Shown piece after piece: positions 51,964-59,527 of a stretch of 62,904 bases of DNA. Source of the stretch: CAYWBU01 sp942491525 (lineage in GTDB: Bacteria > Desulfobacterota > Desulfomonilia > UBA1062); the NCBI GenBank assembly GCA_942491525.1, contig CALOBW010000010.1:1-62904 (forward strand), given 5' to 3'. The position numbers and the translations under genes were made by a program. The stretch's first letter is position 1; each line of letters begins with the position of its first letter. The notes beneath the pieces are model-generated. The model was not told where the DNA came from and searched no databases. It was given only the letters and a program-made list of their open reading frames with translations.

Positions 51964-53040
51964 TTAGATGATCTCGGCCAGGGCTTCAATGAAGGCCTGA
52001 TTCTCGCGCGGCAGGCCAACGCTGACCCGCAGGTGCTCATCAAGACCATTGCCGGCGCCGAAGCGGGTGATGATGCCTCGCTTGAGAAGTTCTTCATATA
52101 TCGCCTGGGCCCGCGGGCCGATCTTGACCAGCACGAAGTTGGTCTGTGATTCCACATATTCCAGGTTCAGGCGAGTAAGCTCGCGGTAAAGGTAGTCCAG
52201 GCCATCCCAGTTGGTCTGCAATGTCCGTTGGTAGTACTCTTCATCGGTGAGGGCGGCTTCGCCGGCGACCAGCCCCAACTTGTTGATGTTGAAGGGCGGC
52301 TTGATGCGGTAGAGCATTTGAATCAAGCCGGTGCAGGCCATGCCGAAGCCAACTCTCAGGCCGGCCATGCCGTGGGATTTGGACAGTGTTTTAACCACGA
52401 TCAGGTTGGGATATCTGCTGATCAGTGGCAGGGCGCTTGAGAAGTCGTCTTTGCGGCAAAATGCGCCGTAGGCTTCGTCAATAACGATGATGGTTTCGCT
52501 GCTAGATCCATCAAGCAGTTTCTGGATCTGGGCGCTGTTGAGGTAGGTGCCGGTTGGATTGTTGGGGTTGGCGATAAAGATAAGCTTCGGCTTTGCCTGA
52601 TTCAGGATGGCGTCAACGCAGATGGTGTGGTCGGTCATCTCTGTTTCAATGGCGCTTGCGCCGCAGACCTGGGCTGCAATCTTATAGTAGCTGAATGAGC
52701 ATGATGGGATGATTACCCGGTCGCCAGGGACAAGAAAGGTGCGGCAGATCATGTCCAGGATCTCGTCAGAGCCGTTGCCGGCGATGATGCTGCTGGCCGG
52801 GCAGTCGAAGTGGCGCGCGGCTTCTGCTATCAGATCGGCGGCAGTGGCATCCGGGTAGGTGTGCATTTCGCTCAGAGCCCGCTTGACGGCTTCAATTGAT
52901 TTGGGGCTGGGGCCCAGCGGGTTCTCGTTGGAGGCCAGCTTGATCGGTTTTTCAATGCCGTAGTCGCGGGCGATCTCCTCTTTGGAGCGGCCGGGGCTGT
53001 AGCTTGGAATGCTCTCAATCCATGGTGCAGGTGTTATCAT
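51964..53040 (-). CDS. hisC: Histidinol-phosphate / aromatic aminotransferase
   Basis: A 358-residue PLP aminotransferase of the HisC family: IKLASNENPLGPSPKSIEAV, GNGSDEILDMICRTFLVPGD, FIANPNNPTGTYL, IVIDEAYGAF, and the PLP-Lys context TLSKSHGMAGLRVGFGM. HisC makes histidinol phosphate, and many HisC-type enzymes also transaminate phenylpyruvate or imidazole-acetol phosphate. Here it lies in an aromatic amino-acid operon (overlap with pheA stop ATGA), which suggests it serves in Phe/Tyr synthesis, perhaps as well as in histidine. Confidence 0.92.
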   Translation of the reverse strand: MITPAPWIESIPSYSPGRSKEEIARDYGIEKPIKLASNENPLGPSPKSIEAVKRALSEMHTYPDATAADLIAEAARHFDCPASSIIAGNGSDEILDMICRTFLVPGDRVIIPSCSFSYYKIAAQVCGASAIETEMTDHTICVDAILNQAKPKLIFIANPNNPTGTYLNSAQIQKLLDGSSSETIIVIDEAYGAFCRKDDFSSALPLISRYPNLIVVKTLSKSHGMAGLRVGFGMACTGLIQMLYRIKPPFNINKLGLVAGEAALTDEEYYQRTLQTNWDGLDYLYRELTRLNLEYVESQTNFVLVKIGPRAQAIYEELLKRGIITRFGAGNGLDEHLRVSVGLPRENQAFIEALAEII

Positions 53041-54137
53041 TGGGCGTGACTTCCTTCCGGGTATGATCCCAGGGCGATAATGTCGGTTGTGAATTTCTTA
53101 AGTTCTTCAAGGGCGTGCTTGACATTCTCGTCCTCCAGGCAGCCCTGGAAATCGATGAAGAACATATACTCCCAGGGGCCCTTGCGTGAGGGTCTGGATT
53201 CAATCTTGGTCAGATTGATGCCCTGGGATGCAAAGGCGCCGATGGCGTCGAAAAGGGCGCCGGGCCGGTTTTCCAGGTTGACGATGATTGAGGACTTGGC
53301 TTTGCCTTCAACACCGCTCATGCGTCTTGAGATGACCCAGAAGCGGGTGATGTTGTCCGGGCAGTCATTGATGTTCTTGGCCAGAACATTGAGGCCGTAG
53401 AGTTGGGCGGCCTGGATTGAAGCGATTGCCGCTGTATCCGGCTGCTCTTTGGCGATGATGGCGGCCTTGGATGTGCTTGAGGTCTCCTGGGTCGCCGCTT
53501 GAGGCGTATTCTTGCGCAGCCACTCTCGGCACTGGGCCAGTGGCTGGGAGTGGGAGTAGATGGTTTGGATTGCATCCAGGCTCGGGCTCATGCTGGCCAG
53601 ACAGTGGCGGATGGGCAGCATGATTTCACGGCAGACGTAGAGGCCCGATGAGGCCATCATGTCAAGGGTCCGGTTGACCATGCCTTCGGTGGAGTTTTCC
53701 ACCGGAACCACGCCCAGATCGGCGCGGCCATTAATGACTTCGGTTATGATGTCTTCAATTGATTCCTGGGGATGCAGTTCCGAGTCATGGCTGAAGACTG
53801 AGCTTGCGGCCTGGAAAGAGTAGGTGCCCTCAGGGCCGAGATAGGCGATCTTCTTGGTCTCCTGCAATGAGCGCGATATGCTGAAGATCAGGTTGAATAT
53901 GGCCTGAGTCATGTCGGGGGTCAGGGGCGGCTCTGTCAGTTTGCCCACATGATCGAGAACATCCTGCTCGCGGGCCGGATTAAAGGTGTCCAGCCCGGCC
54001 GCGCGCTTGGCATTGCCGATCTCGACTGACAGGCATGCTCTGCGGTTAAGCAGGTCCACGATTCGTGCGTCGATGGAGTCGATCTCTTGACGGATATTCT
54101 GGGGATCTCGTGAGAGATTTGCCTCTTTTGCGTCCAA
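53037..54137 (-). CDS. pheA: Bifunctional chorismate mutase / prephenate dehydratase
   Basis: A 366-residue P-protein that turns chorismate to phenylpyruvate. Domains in order: AroQ chorismate mutase (10-95, IRQEIDSIDARIVDLLNRRACLSVEIGNAK), prephenate dehydratase (100-275, YLGPEGTYSFQAASSVF and VPVENSTEGMVNRTLDMM) and ACT (285-360, NLENRPGALFDAIGAFASQGINLTKIESRPSRKGPWEYMFFIDFQG), which binds Phe for feedback inhibition. The start appears to be TTG at 54137 behind AGGAG. It is the first gene of the pheA-hisC-aroA-cmk operon. Confidence 0.95.
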   Translation of the reverse strand: MDAKEANLSRDPQNIRQEIDSIDARIVDLLNRRACLSVEIGNAKRAAGLDTFNPAREQDVLDHVGKLTEPPLTPDMTQAIFNLIFSISRSLQETKKIAYLGPEGTYSFQAASSVFSHDSELHPQESIEDIITEVINGRADLGVVPVENSTEGMVNRTLDMMASSGLYVCREIMLPIRHCLASMSPSLDAIQTIYSHSQPLAQCREWLRKNTPQAATQETSSTSKAAIIAKEQPDTAAIASIQAAQLYGLNVLAKNINDCPDNITRFWVISRRMSGVEGKAKSSIIVNLENRPGALFDAIGAFASQGINLTKIESRPSRKGPWEYMFFIDFQGCLEDENVKHALEELKKFTTDIIALGSYPEGSHAQ

Positions 54138-54461
54138 TGAAGTTCTCCTATTATTTAAGGTAGCTGCACACTAGCAGAAGGTTATGATCTTTTCAAGCAG
54201 AGCGCGGCTGTTAAGATTGGCGTTCGAAATATGAATGTTGATCATTCATCATCTAATAATATCTATGTGACCGATTGAATTTAATTATAGAACAATCTTG
54301 ACACCAAAAAATTTTCACTATATATTTCAGATATCTGGGAATGATATCAAAGCTTCTTCATTCTGTCCCGCTTAGATTTCCGGCATTGATAATCATCATC
54401 TCAGAAATTATTACCTTGGTTTGTTGCTTCGCCAGGCATCGGATCTAAATGGAGGTATTTG
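54138..54461. other. 324-base gap holding the pheA promoter region and cold-shock gene leader
   Basis: There is no gene in this AT-rich stretch. Its right part carries a good sigma70 promoter (54299-54327) and a leader of about 130 bases for the cold-shock gene. Its left part must carry the pheA promoter; only TTGAAA (54177 region, leftward) with a weak -10 was seen. Confidence 0.6.
54299..54327 (+). promoter_or_regulatory. Sigma70 promoter of the cold-shock gene
   Basis: TTGACA (54299-54304), 17 bases, TATATT (54322-54327). Near-consensus with optimal spacing. The start near 54334 would leave a leader of about 128 bases, the length typical of csp leaders that fold differently in the cold. 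Confidence 0.75.
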
Positions 54462-54665
54462 ATGGCAACAGGAACAGTTAAATGGTTTAATGAGAAGAAG
54501 GGGTTTGGGTTTATTACTGAGGAAGCCGGTGAAGATGTCTTCGTACACTACTCAGCTATTAAGACAGATGGTTTCAAGACTCTTAATGAAGGAGAGACTG
54601 TCACATTTGATGTGGTTGACGGCCCCAAGGGTCCTCAGGCCTCAAATGTGTTGAGGAGTGCTTAA
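54462..54665 (+). CDS. Cold-shock protein, CspA family
   Basis: A 67-residue OB-fold RNA chaperone: MATGTVKWFNEKKGFGFI (RNP1 KGFGFI), DVFVHYSAI (RNP2) and GETVTFDVVDGPKGPQASNV. It binds single-stranded RNA and DNA and melts mRNA structure, at cold shock or in normal growth. The ATG at 54462 follows GGAGG; the TTG just before it is not the start. The long leader and strong promoter point to high, temperature- or growth-regulated expression. A GC hairpin follows at 54674-54691 without a T run. Confidence 0.97.
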   Translation: MATGTVKWFNEKKGFGFITEEAGEDVFVHYSAIKTDGFKTLNEGETVTFDVVDGPKGPQASNVLRSA

Positions 54666-54673
54666 AATATCAG

Positions 54674-54691
54674 CCGGGGCTGATGCCCCGG
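54674..54691. terminator. GC hairpin between csp and trmFO
   Basis: CCGGGGC-TGAT-GCCCCGG, 7-bp stem, no clear T run on either side; possible weak terminator for both convergent genes. Confidence 0.45.
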
Positions 54692-54713
54692 TCCAGTTGC
54701 GTAACGGCTGGCT

Positions 54714-56036
54714 TTAGCCATTTGTAATCTGTTTGATTGATTTGATCCAGACCGCGAAGCTCTCTGCGGCAATTTTAAGTCTGGCTTCTTTGCGTTCTTT
54801 TTTGCGGACATCCGGCATAGGCATGATTCCAAAGTTGATATTCATTGGCTGGAATTTCTCGATCGCCGGGTCTGTAATGTGATTGATCAGTGATCCCAAT
54901 GCGCACTCTCGGGGGGGAACCCTGTACTCCAATTTGTTAAGGGCGCAGTACTGGCTGATGCCGGCCAGCAGGCCGCTGGCTGCCGATTCGATATAACCCT
55001 CTACGCCGATCAGCTGTCCGGCCATCCTGATCCGGGGATAGTTTCTGAGACTCAGATCAGTGCTAAGCAGCTGGGGCGAGTTGATGAATGTGTTGCGATG
55101 GATGCTGCCGTGACGCAGGAATGTTGCATTTTCCAGTCCGGGAATCAGGCGGAAAACCTTGTCTTGGCCCGGGTAGGTCAGGCGTGTCTGAAATCCAACC
55201 AGGTTGTAAGCTTCGCCGGCCAGATTTTCGCGGCGCAACTGCACGATTGCATATGGTCTGCGCCCGGTATGCGGGTTGGTGAAGCCGATGGGGCGCATGC
55301 CGCCGTAGCGCAGCGATTCCCGTCCGCGGCCGGCGATCACCTCAACCGGCAGGCAGCCCTCAAAGTAGCTGGCATCCTCAAATGAGCGGGGATTGACCCG
55401 GTCGGCCTCCAGCAGGGCGTCGATGAAACTCTCGTATTCGTCCTTCTCCATCGGGCAGTTGAGGTAGTCATTATTGTCATCCTCCCAGCGGGAACCGAAG
55501 AACGCCTTGTGCATGTCGATGCTCTGGGCCTCAATTATCGGTGCGATGGCATCGTAGAAGGCCAGTCCGCTGCTGTCGGTCAGCCTGAGGATTTCATCGG
55601 TCAGCTTGGGTGATGTCAGGGGGCCGCTGGCGATGATGGTGGCCTCGTCGGGATCGATTCTGTCAACCTCGGTGCGGATCAGTTGAATTGCCGGGTGCTG
55701 AGAGATCTTTTCGGTCGCCAACTCACTGAATTTGTCGCGGTCGACAGCCAGGGCTTTGCCGGCGGGTACGCGGGTCTCATCTGCGATCTGCAGCAGCAGT
55801 GAACCCATGGCGCGTAGCTCCTGCTTGAGCATGCCGTGGGCTGTCGCCGGATCTTCACCCTTGAATGAGTTGCTGCAGACAACCTCGGCCAGGTTTGGCC
55901 CGCTGTGGGCCGGCGTCATGGTGTTGGGCCGCATCTCGTAGAGATCGACGCCGATACCGCGTTCAGCCAGGAACCAGGCGGCCTCGCAGCCGGCCAGTCC
56001 GCCGCCGACAATCTTAACTCTCTTTGGGTTCGTCAT
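54714..56036 (-). CDS. trmFO: tRNA (uracil-54-C5)-methyltransferase, folate/FAD-dependent
   Basis: TrmFO makes m5U54 (ribothymidine) in tRNA using methylene-tetrahydrofolate and FADH2. The 440-residue protein begins MTNPKRVKIVGGGLAGCEAAWFLAERG (FAD-binding Rossmann, GGGLAG), followed by VDLYEMRPNTMTPAHSGP, AEVVCSNSFKGED, and SRWEDDNNDYLNCPM and AGQLIGVEGYIESAASGL. The start at 56036 lies inside the topA end (23-base overlap); the frame extends upstream without homology. It is the last gene of the dprA-topA-trmFO operon. Confidence 0.96.
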   Translation of the reverse strand: MTNPKRVKIVGGGLAGCEAAWFLAERGIGVDLYEMRPNTMTPAHSGPNLAEVVCSNSFKGEDPATAHGMLKQELRAMGSLLLQIADETRVPAGKALAVDRDKFSELATEKISQHPAIQLIRTEVDRIDPDEATIIASGPLTSPKLTDEILRLTDSSGLAFYDAIAPIIEAQSIDMHKAFFGSRWEDDNNDYLNCPMEKDEYESFIDALLEADRVNPRSFEDASYFEGCLPVEVIAGRGRESLRYGGMRPIGFTNPHTGRRPYAIVQLRRENLAGEAYNLVGFQTRLTYPGQDKVFRLIPGLENATFLRHGSIHRNTFINSPQLLSTDLSLRNYPRIRMAGQLIGVEGYIESAASGLLAGISQYCALNKLEYRVPPRECALGSLINHITDPAIEKFQPMNINFGIMPMPDVRKKERKEARLKIAAESFAVWIKSIKQITNG

Positions 56037-58356
56037 AGTTGCAGTCAGGGTTGGGACAGGCGTGCTTGCCTTCCTGCAGAACCAGGAAATCACTTTTCTG
56101 GCACTGGGGGCAGGGCTTGGCTATGGGCTTGGTCCAGCAGACAAATTCGCAGCTCTCCTCGGAGCAGGCATAGAATGTCTTGCCGCGGCGCGAGCGCTGC
56201 TGCAGGATCTCGCCTTTGCAGTCCGGCAGCGGACACTTGAGTCCGAGCGGGTAGGGCATGATGTTGGAGCATTCCGGATACTTGCTGCAGCCCAGGAACG
56301 GTCCGCGCCGGCCCTTTTTGACCAGCATGGGAGCGCCGCACTTGTCGCATTTTTTATCGGTTGTCTCGGGTTTCTCGAGCGGCTGTGTGTTTTTGCAGTC
56401 CGGATAGCCGGAGCAGGCCAGAAAGGCGCCATAGCGGCCATGTTTGATGACCATGGGTTTGCCGCACTTCTCGCAGGCCTGGTCGGTCTCTTCCGGTTCG
56501 GGCGGGATTACAATCTCGATCTTGCCCTCTTCATTGCGCGTATATTCGGCGGTGCTGTTGCAGTCGGGGTAGCCGGAGCAGCCCAGGAAGTGGCCGTTCT
56601 TGCCAAGTTTGATCAGCATCTCCTTGCCGCATTTGGAGCAGTTGATGCCGGCGGGCCGGTGGGCCGCCTTGAGGTTTTCCATCTCCTCCTGAGCCTTCTC
56701 GTGCTCGCTGTTGTAGGTTTCATAGAAGTTCTGCATGGCGGCTGCATAGTCCTGGCTGCCCTCTTCAACCTTGTCGAGGGCCTCCTCCATGTGGACGGTG
56801 AAGTCGATATTCAGAATGTTGGGGTAGTTCTTGACCAGCAGGCCGTTGACGTCGCGCCCCAGTTCGGTCGGATAGAAGGCGCGATTCTTGAGCTCAACGT
56901 AGCCGCGGTCCTGGATTGTGGAGATGGTCGGCGCATAGGTACTCGGCCGGCCGATGCCGCGTTCTTCGAGCTCTTTGATCAGGCTGGCTTCGGTGTAGCG
57001 GGCCGGCGGCTGGGTGAAGTGCTGTTTGGGCAGCAGCTCGTCCAGGCTGAGTTTGTCGCCGGTTTCGAGGCCCTGGGGCAGGATGGTGTCCTTCTCCTCC
57101 TGCACCTGATAGAGCTTGAGAAAACCGTCAAAACGCTGGATTGAACCGCTGCAGCGCAGGCCTATATCGCCGGCCTGAATCTCGATGCTGGTCTGGTCAA
57201 AGATGGCGTTCTCCATCTGGCTGGCCAGGAATCGCTTCCAGATCAGTTCATAGAGCGCGTGCTGGTCTTTATTGAGATATTTCTTGAGGCGTTCGGGTGT
57301 ATTCTGGACGGCCGTGGGGCGGATGGCCTCATGGGCCTCCTGGGCCGACTTCTTGGCCTTGAAGTTGCGCGCCTGGGCCGGCAGGTACTCATTGCCATAG
57401 TTTTCGGGAATAAAGTCACGCGCCTGGGCGATGGCCTCCTTGGAGATCACCGGAGAGTCGGTACGCATGTAGGTGATGAGACCCGAAATCTCTTCACCGC
57501 CGATGGGCAGACCCTCGTAGAGCTGCTGGGCAACCATCATGGTCTTTTTGGCCGAGAAGCGCAGGCGGGATGAAGCGGCCTGCTGCAGGGTCGAGGTAAT
57601 GAACGGTGGCAGCGGGTTGCGGTTGCGCACCTTCTTCTTGATGTCGTTGATCTCAATGGCAGCTGCATCCTGAATCTGGCGGCAGATGTCATTGGTCTCG
57701 TCCTCGTTGGCAATCTCTTTGGGAATTACTACCCGGGTGGGCAGGCTGTCGCCGGCGTCAGTTTTGAGGTTGACGTCAATGCTCCAGTACTCCTGGGGGA
57801 TGAAGGCGTCGATCTCATCCTGACGTTCGCAGATCAGGCGCACTGCCACGGACTGGACGCGGCCGCCGGAAAGGCCGCGCTTGACCTTTTTCCAGAGCAG
57901 TGGGCTCATGGTGTAGCCCACGATGCGGTCCATGGAACGTCTGGCCATCTGAGCGTCGTAGAGTGACTTGTTGAGCTCCTTGGGAGACTCCAGGGCGGTC
58001 TTGATGGCGCTCTTGGTGATTTCGTGGAAGATGATGCGGTCCACCGGAGCTTTTGATTTTTTGAGCTCCTCGGCCACATGCCAGGCGATAGCCTCTCCTT
58101 CGCGGTCAGGGTCAGCGGCCAGGTAGATGTGATCTGCGCCGGCGGCCAGCTTCTTCAACTTGCTGACCACGTCGCGCTTGTCGGGTTTTACCTTATATTC
58201 GGGTTTGAATCCATCTTCGATATCTACGCCAAGCTTGCTCTTGGGCAGGTCCTTGATGTGGCCCATGGAGGCCTCGACATCAAAATCCTTGCCCAGGTAG
58301 CGCTTGATTGTACGCGCTTTGGTAGGCGACTCAACGATGACCAGCGATTTAGACAT
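56014..58356 (-). CDS. topA: DNA topoisomerase I
   Basis: Type IA topoisomerase that relaxes negative supercoils. It has 780 residues from the ATG at 58356 (GGAG site five bases ahead). TOPRIM domain at the start (SLVIVESPTKARTIKRYLG, DHIYLAADPDREGEAIAWH), catalytic YMRTDS near ISGLITYMRTDS, GRPSTYAPTIS. The C-terminus carries three tetracysteine zinc ribbons (CSKCGKEM...CSGYPDC, CEKCGKPM...CSGYPDC, CDKCGAPM...CSKYPEC) and two more degenerate Cys pairs (CPLPDC...CSEESC and CPQC...CPNPDC). The start overlaps the dprA stop by eight bases. Confidence 0.97.
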   Translation of the reverse strand: MSKSLVIVESPTKARTIKRYLGKDFDVEASMGHIKDLPKSKLGVDIEDGFKPEYKVKPDKRDVVSKLKKLAAGADHIYLAADPDREGEAIAWHVAEELKKSKAPVDRIIFHEITKSAIKTALESPKELNKSLYDAQMARRSMDRIVGYTMSPLLWKKVKRGLSGGRVQSVAVRLICERQDEIDAFIPQEYWSIDVNLKTDAGDSLPTRVVIPKEIANEDETNDICRQIQDAAAIEINDIKKKVRNRNPLPPFITSTLQQAASSRLRFSAKKTMMVAQQLYEGLPIGGEEISGLITYMRTDSPVISKEAIAQARDFIPENYGNEYLPAQARNFKAKKSAQEAHEAIRPTAVQNTPERLKKYLNKDQHALYELIWKRFLASQMENAIFDQTSIEIQAGDIGLRCSGSIQRFDGFLKLYQVQEEKDTILPQGLETGDKLSLDELLPKQHFTQPPARYTEASLIKELEERGIGRPSTYAPTISTIQDRGYVELKNRAFYPTELGRDVNGLLVKNYPNILNIDFTVHMEEALDKVEEGSQDYAAAMQNFYETYNSEHEKAQEEMENLKAAHRPAGINCSKCGKEMLIKLGKNGHFLGCSGYPDCNSTAEYTRNEEGKIEIVIPPEPEETDQACEKCGKPMVIKHGRYGAFLACSGYPDCKNTQPLEKPETTDKKCDKCGAPMLVKKGRRGPFLGCSKYPECSNIMPYPLGLKCPLPDCKGEILQQRSRRGKTFYACSEESCEFVCWTKPIAKPCPQCQKSDFLVLQEGKHACPNPDCNYDEPKES

Positions 58357-59413
58357 TATCACTCCTTACAATATATCTGCCACCCGGGATGCGCTCGATG
58401 GATCCAGTGAGCTCAAGCTGACTGAGCCAGTCGGCAATCTCATTGATCGACCGGCCGCGAATATCGGCGATCTGCTCCATGGTCAGGGCTTCACCGCCAA
58501 AGATCGTACCCAACTCGCTATCCGCGCGGGACTGTCTATTTAATACATCTTTAAGGTGCGGTGCAATCTCCATCAGAATATCTTCGGCATTCTCAATCAG
58601 GGTCGCACCGTCACGAATCAGTTTGTGAGGCCCCTTGGTGCGAATGTTGGTAACACTGCCGGGTAGGGCCATAATCTGTCTGCCGCTCTCGGCTGCCAGT
58701 CGTGCGGTTATCATGGCGCCGGAACGAATAGTGGCCTCAATTACCACTGTGGCCAGGGAAAGGCCAGCAATAATTCGGTTGCGGCGCGGGAAATTTTGGG
58801 GATCAGGCCGGATGCCTGGCGGATATTCGCTGATGACAGCGCCCTGCTGGGTGATGCTGGTGGCCAGTTTGCTGTTCTCGGCCGGGTAGATTTTGTCGAT
58901 GCCCGAGCCCAGTACGGCCACTGTGGGGCTGGGGCCACTCAGGCAGCCGTTGTGCGCGGCGCTGTCGATGCCGCGGGCCAGGCCGGAAATAATGGAGATG
59001 CCGTTGAGGCTCAAACGCTGAGCTATGGCGTGGGATTGCTGCTGGCCGCTGTGGGATGGTGAGCGGGTGCCGACAATCGCTACGCTTGGTTCAATGTCAG
59101 CCAGAGAGCCCTTGATGTATATCACCGGCGGGGGATCATGGATCTCCTTCAGACTGGCCGGATATTCGCTGTCGTGCAGGCTGATGACGCGGGCGCCGCA
59201 GCCTTTCGTCTGCTCAATTGTCTGGGCGCCCATCTCTCTGTTGTGATTGGCGAGGGACTTGAGCTGGCGACTGTTCAGAATGCCAAGTTTTTCAATGTTT
59301 TTTATCGGTTCATTGAGGATGGCCCGGGGATCCGGGTAGTGCTCAAGCAGGCCCAGGATGGTGCGCGGGCCGATGTGCTCGATCTGGCTTAAGGTTATCC
59401 AAGCTTCCTGCAT
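58349..59413 (-). CDS. dprA: DNA-processing protein DprA
   Basis: DprA loads RecA on incoming single-stranded DNA in natural transformation. The 354-residue protein has the helix-hairpin opening (AWITLSQIEHIGPRTILGLLEHY), the Rossmann core VAIVGTRSPSHSGQQQSHAIAQRL, SGLARGIDSAAHNGCL, GSGIDKIYPAEN, FPRRNRIIAGLSLATVVIEA and SGAMITARLA, then a C-terminal winged-helix (GEALTMEQIADIRGRSINEIADWLSQLELTGSIERIPGGRYIV). The order dprA-topA-trmFO is a common block. Its role in this organism (competence, or a general RecA function) cannot be shown from the window. Confidence 0.96.
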   Translation of the reverse strand: MQEAWITLSQIEHIGPRTILGLLEHYPDPRAILNEPIKNIEKLGILNSRQLKSLANHNREMGAQTIEQTKGCGARVISLHDSEYPASLKEIHDPPPVIYIKGSLADIEPSVAIVGTRSPSHSGQQQSHAIAQRLSLNGISIISGLARGIDSAAHNGCLSGPSPTVAVLGSGIDKIYPAENSKLATSITQQGAVISEYPPGIRPDPQNFPRRNRIIAGLSLATVVIEATIRSGAMITARLAAESGRQIMALPGSVTNIRTKGPHKLIRDGATLIENAEDILMEIAPHLKDVLNRQSRADSELGTIFGGEALTMEQIADIRGRSINEIADWLSQLELTGSIERIPGGRYIVRSDNV

Positions 59414-59469
59414 TGAGCTCTCCGGGCTGAATTTGAAGTCAATATAATTATATCTGGCTGATAATCAAA

Positions 59470-59506
59470 CATAAAAAGGCCCGGCCTGTAAATCAGGTCG
59501 GGCCTT
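59470..59506 (-). terminator. Rho-independent terminator after pckG
   Basis: Read leftward: AAGGCCCG-ACCTG...CAGGC-CGGGCCTT with one mismatch, then TTTTTAT. It lies 22 bases after the PEPCK stop. Confidence 0.88.
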
Positions 59507-59527
59507 GGTGCTGGTGTCAGCAGTTTA

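Noticed and set aside
56062..57144. 360-residue rightward open frame
   Set aside because: Antisense of topA; no recognisable domain.
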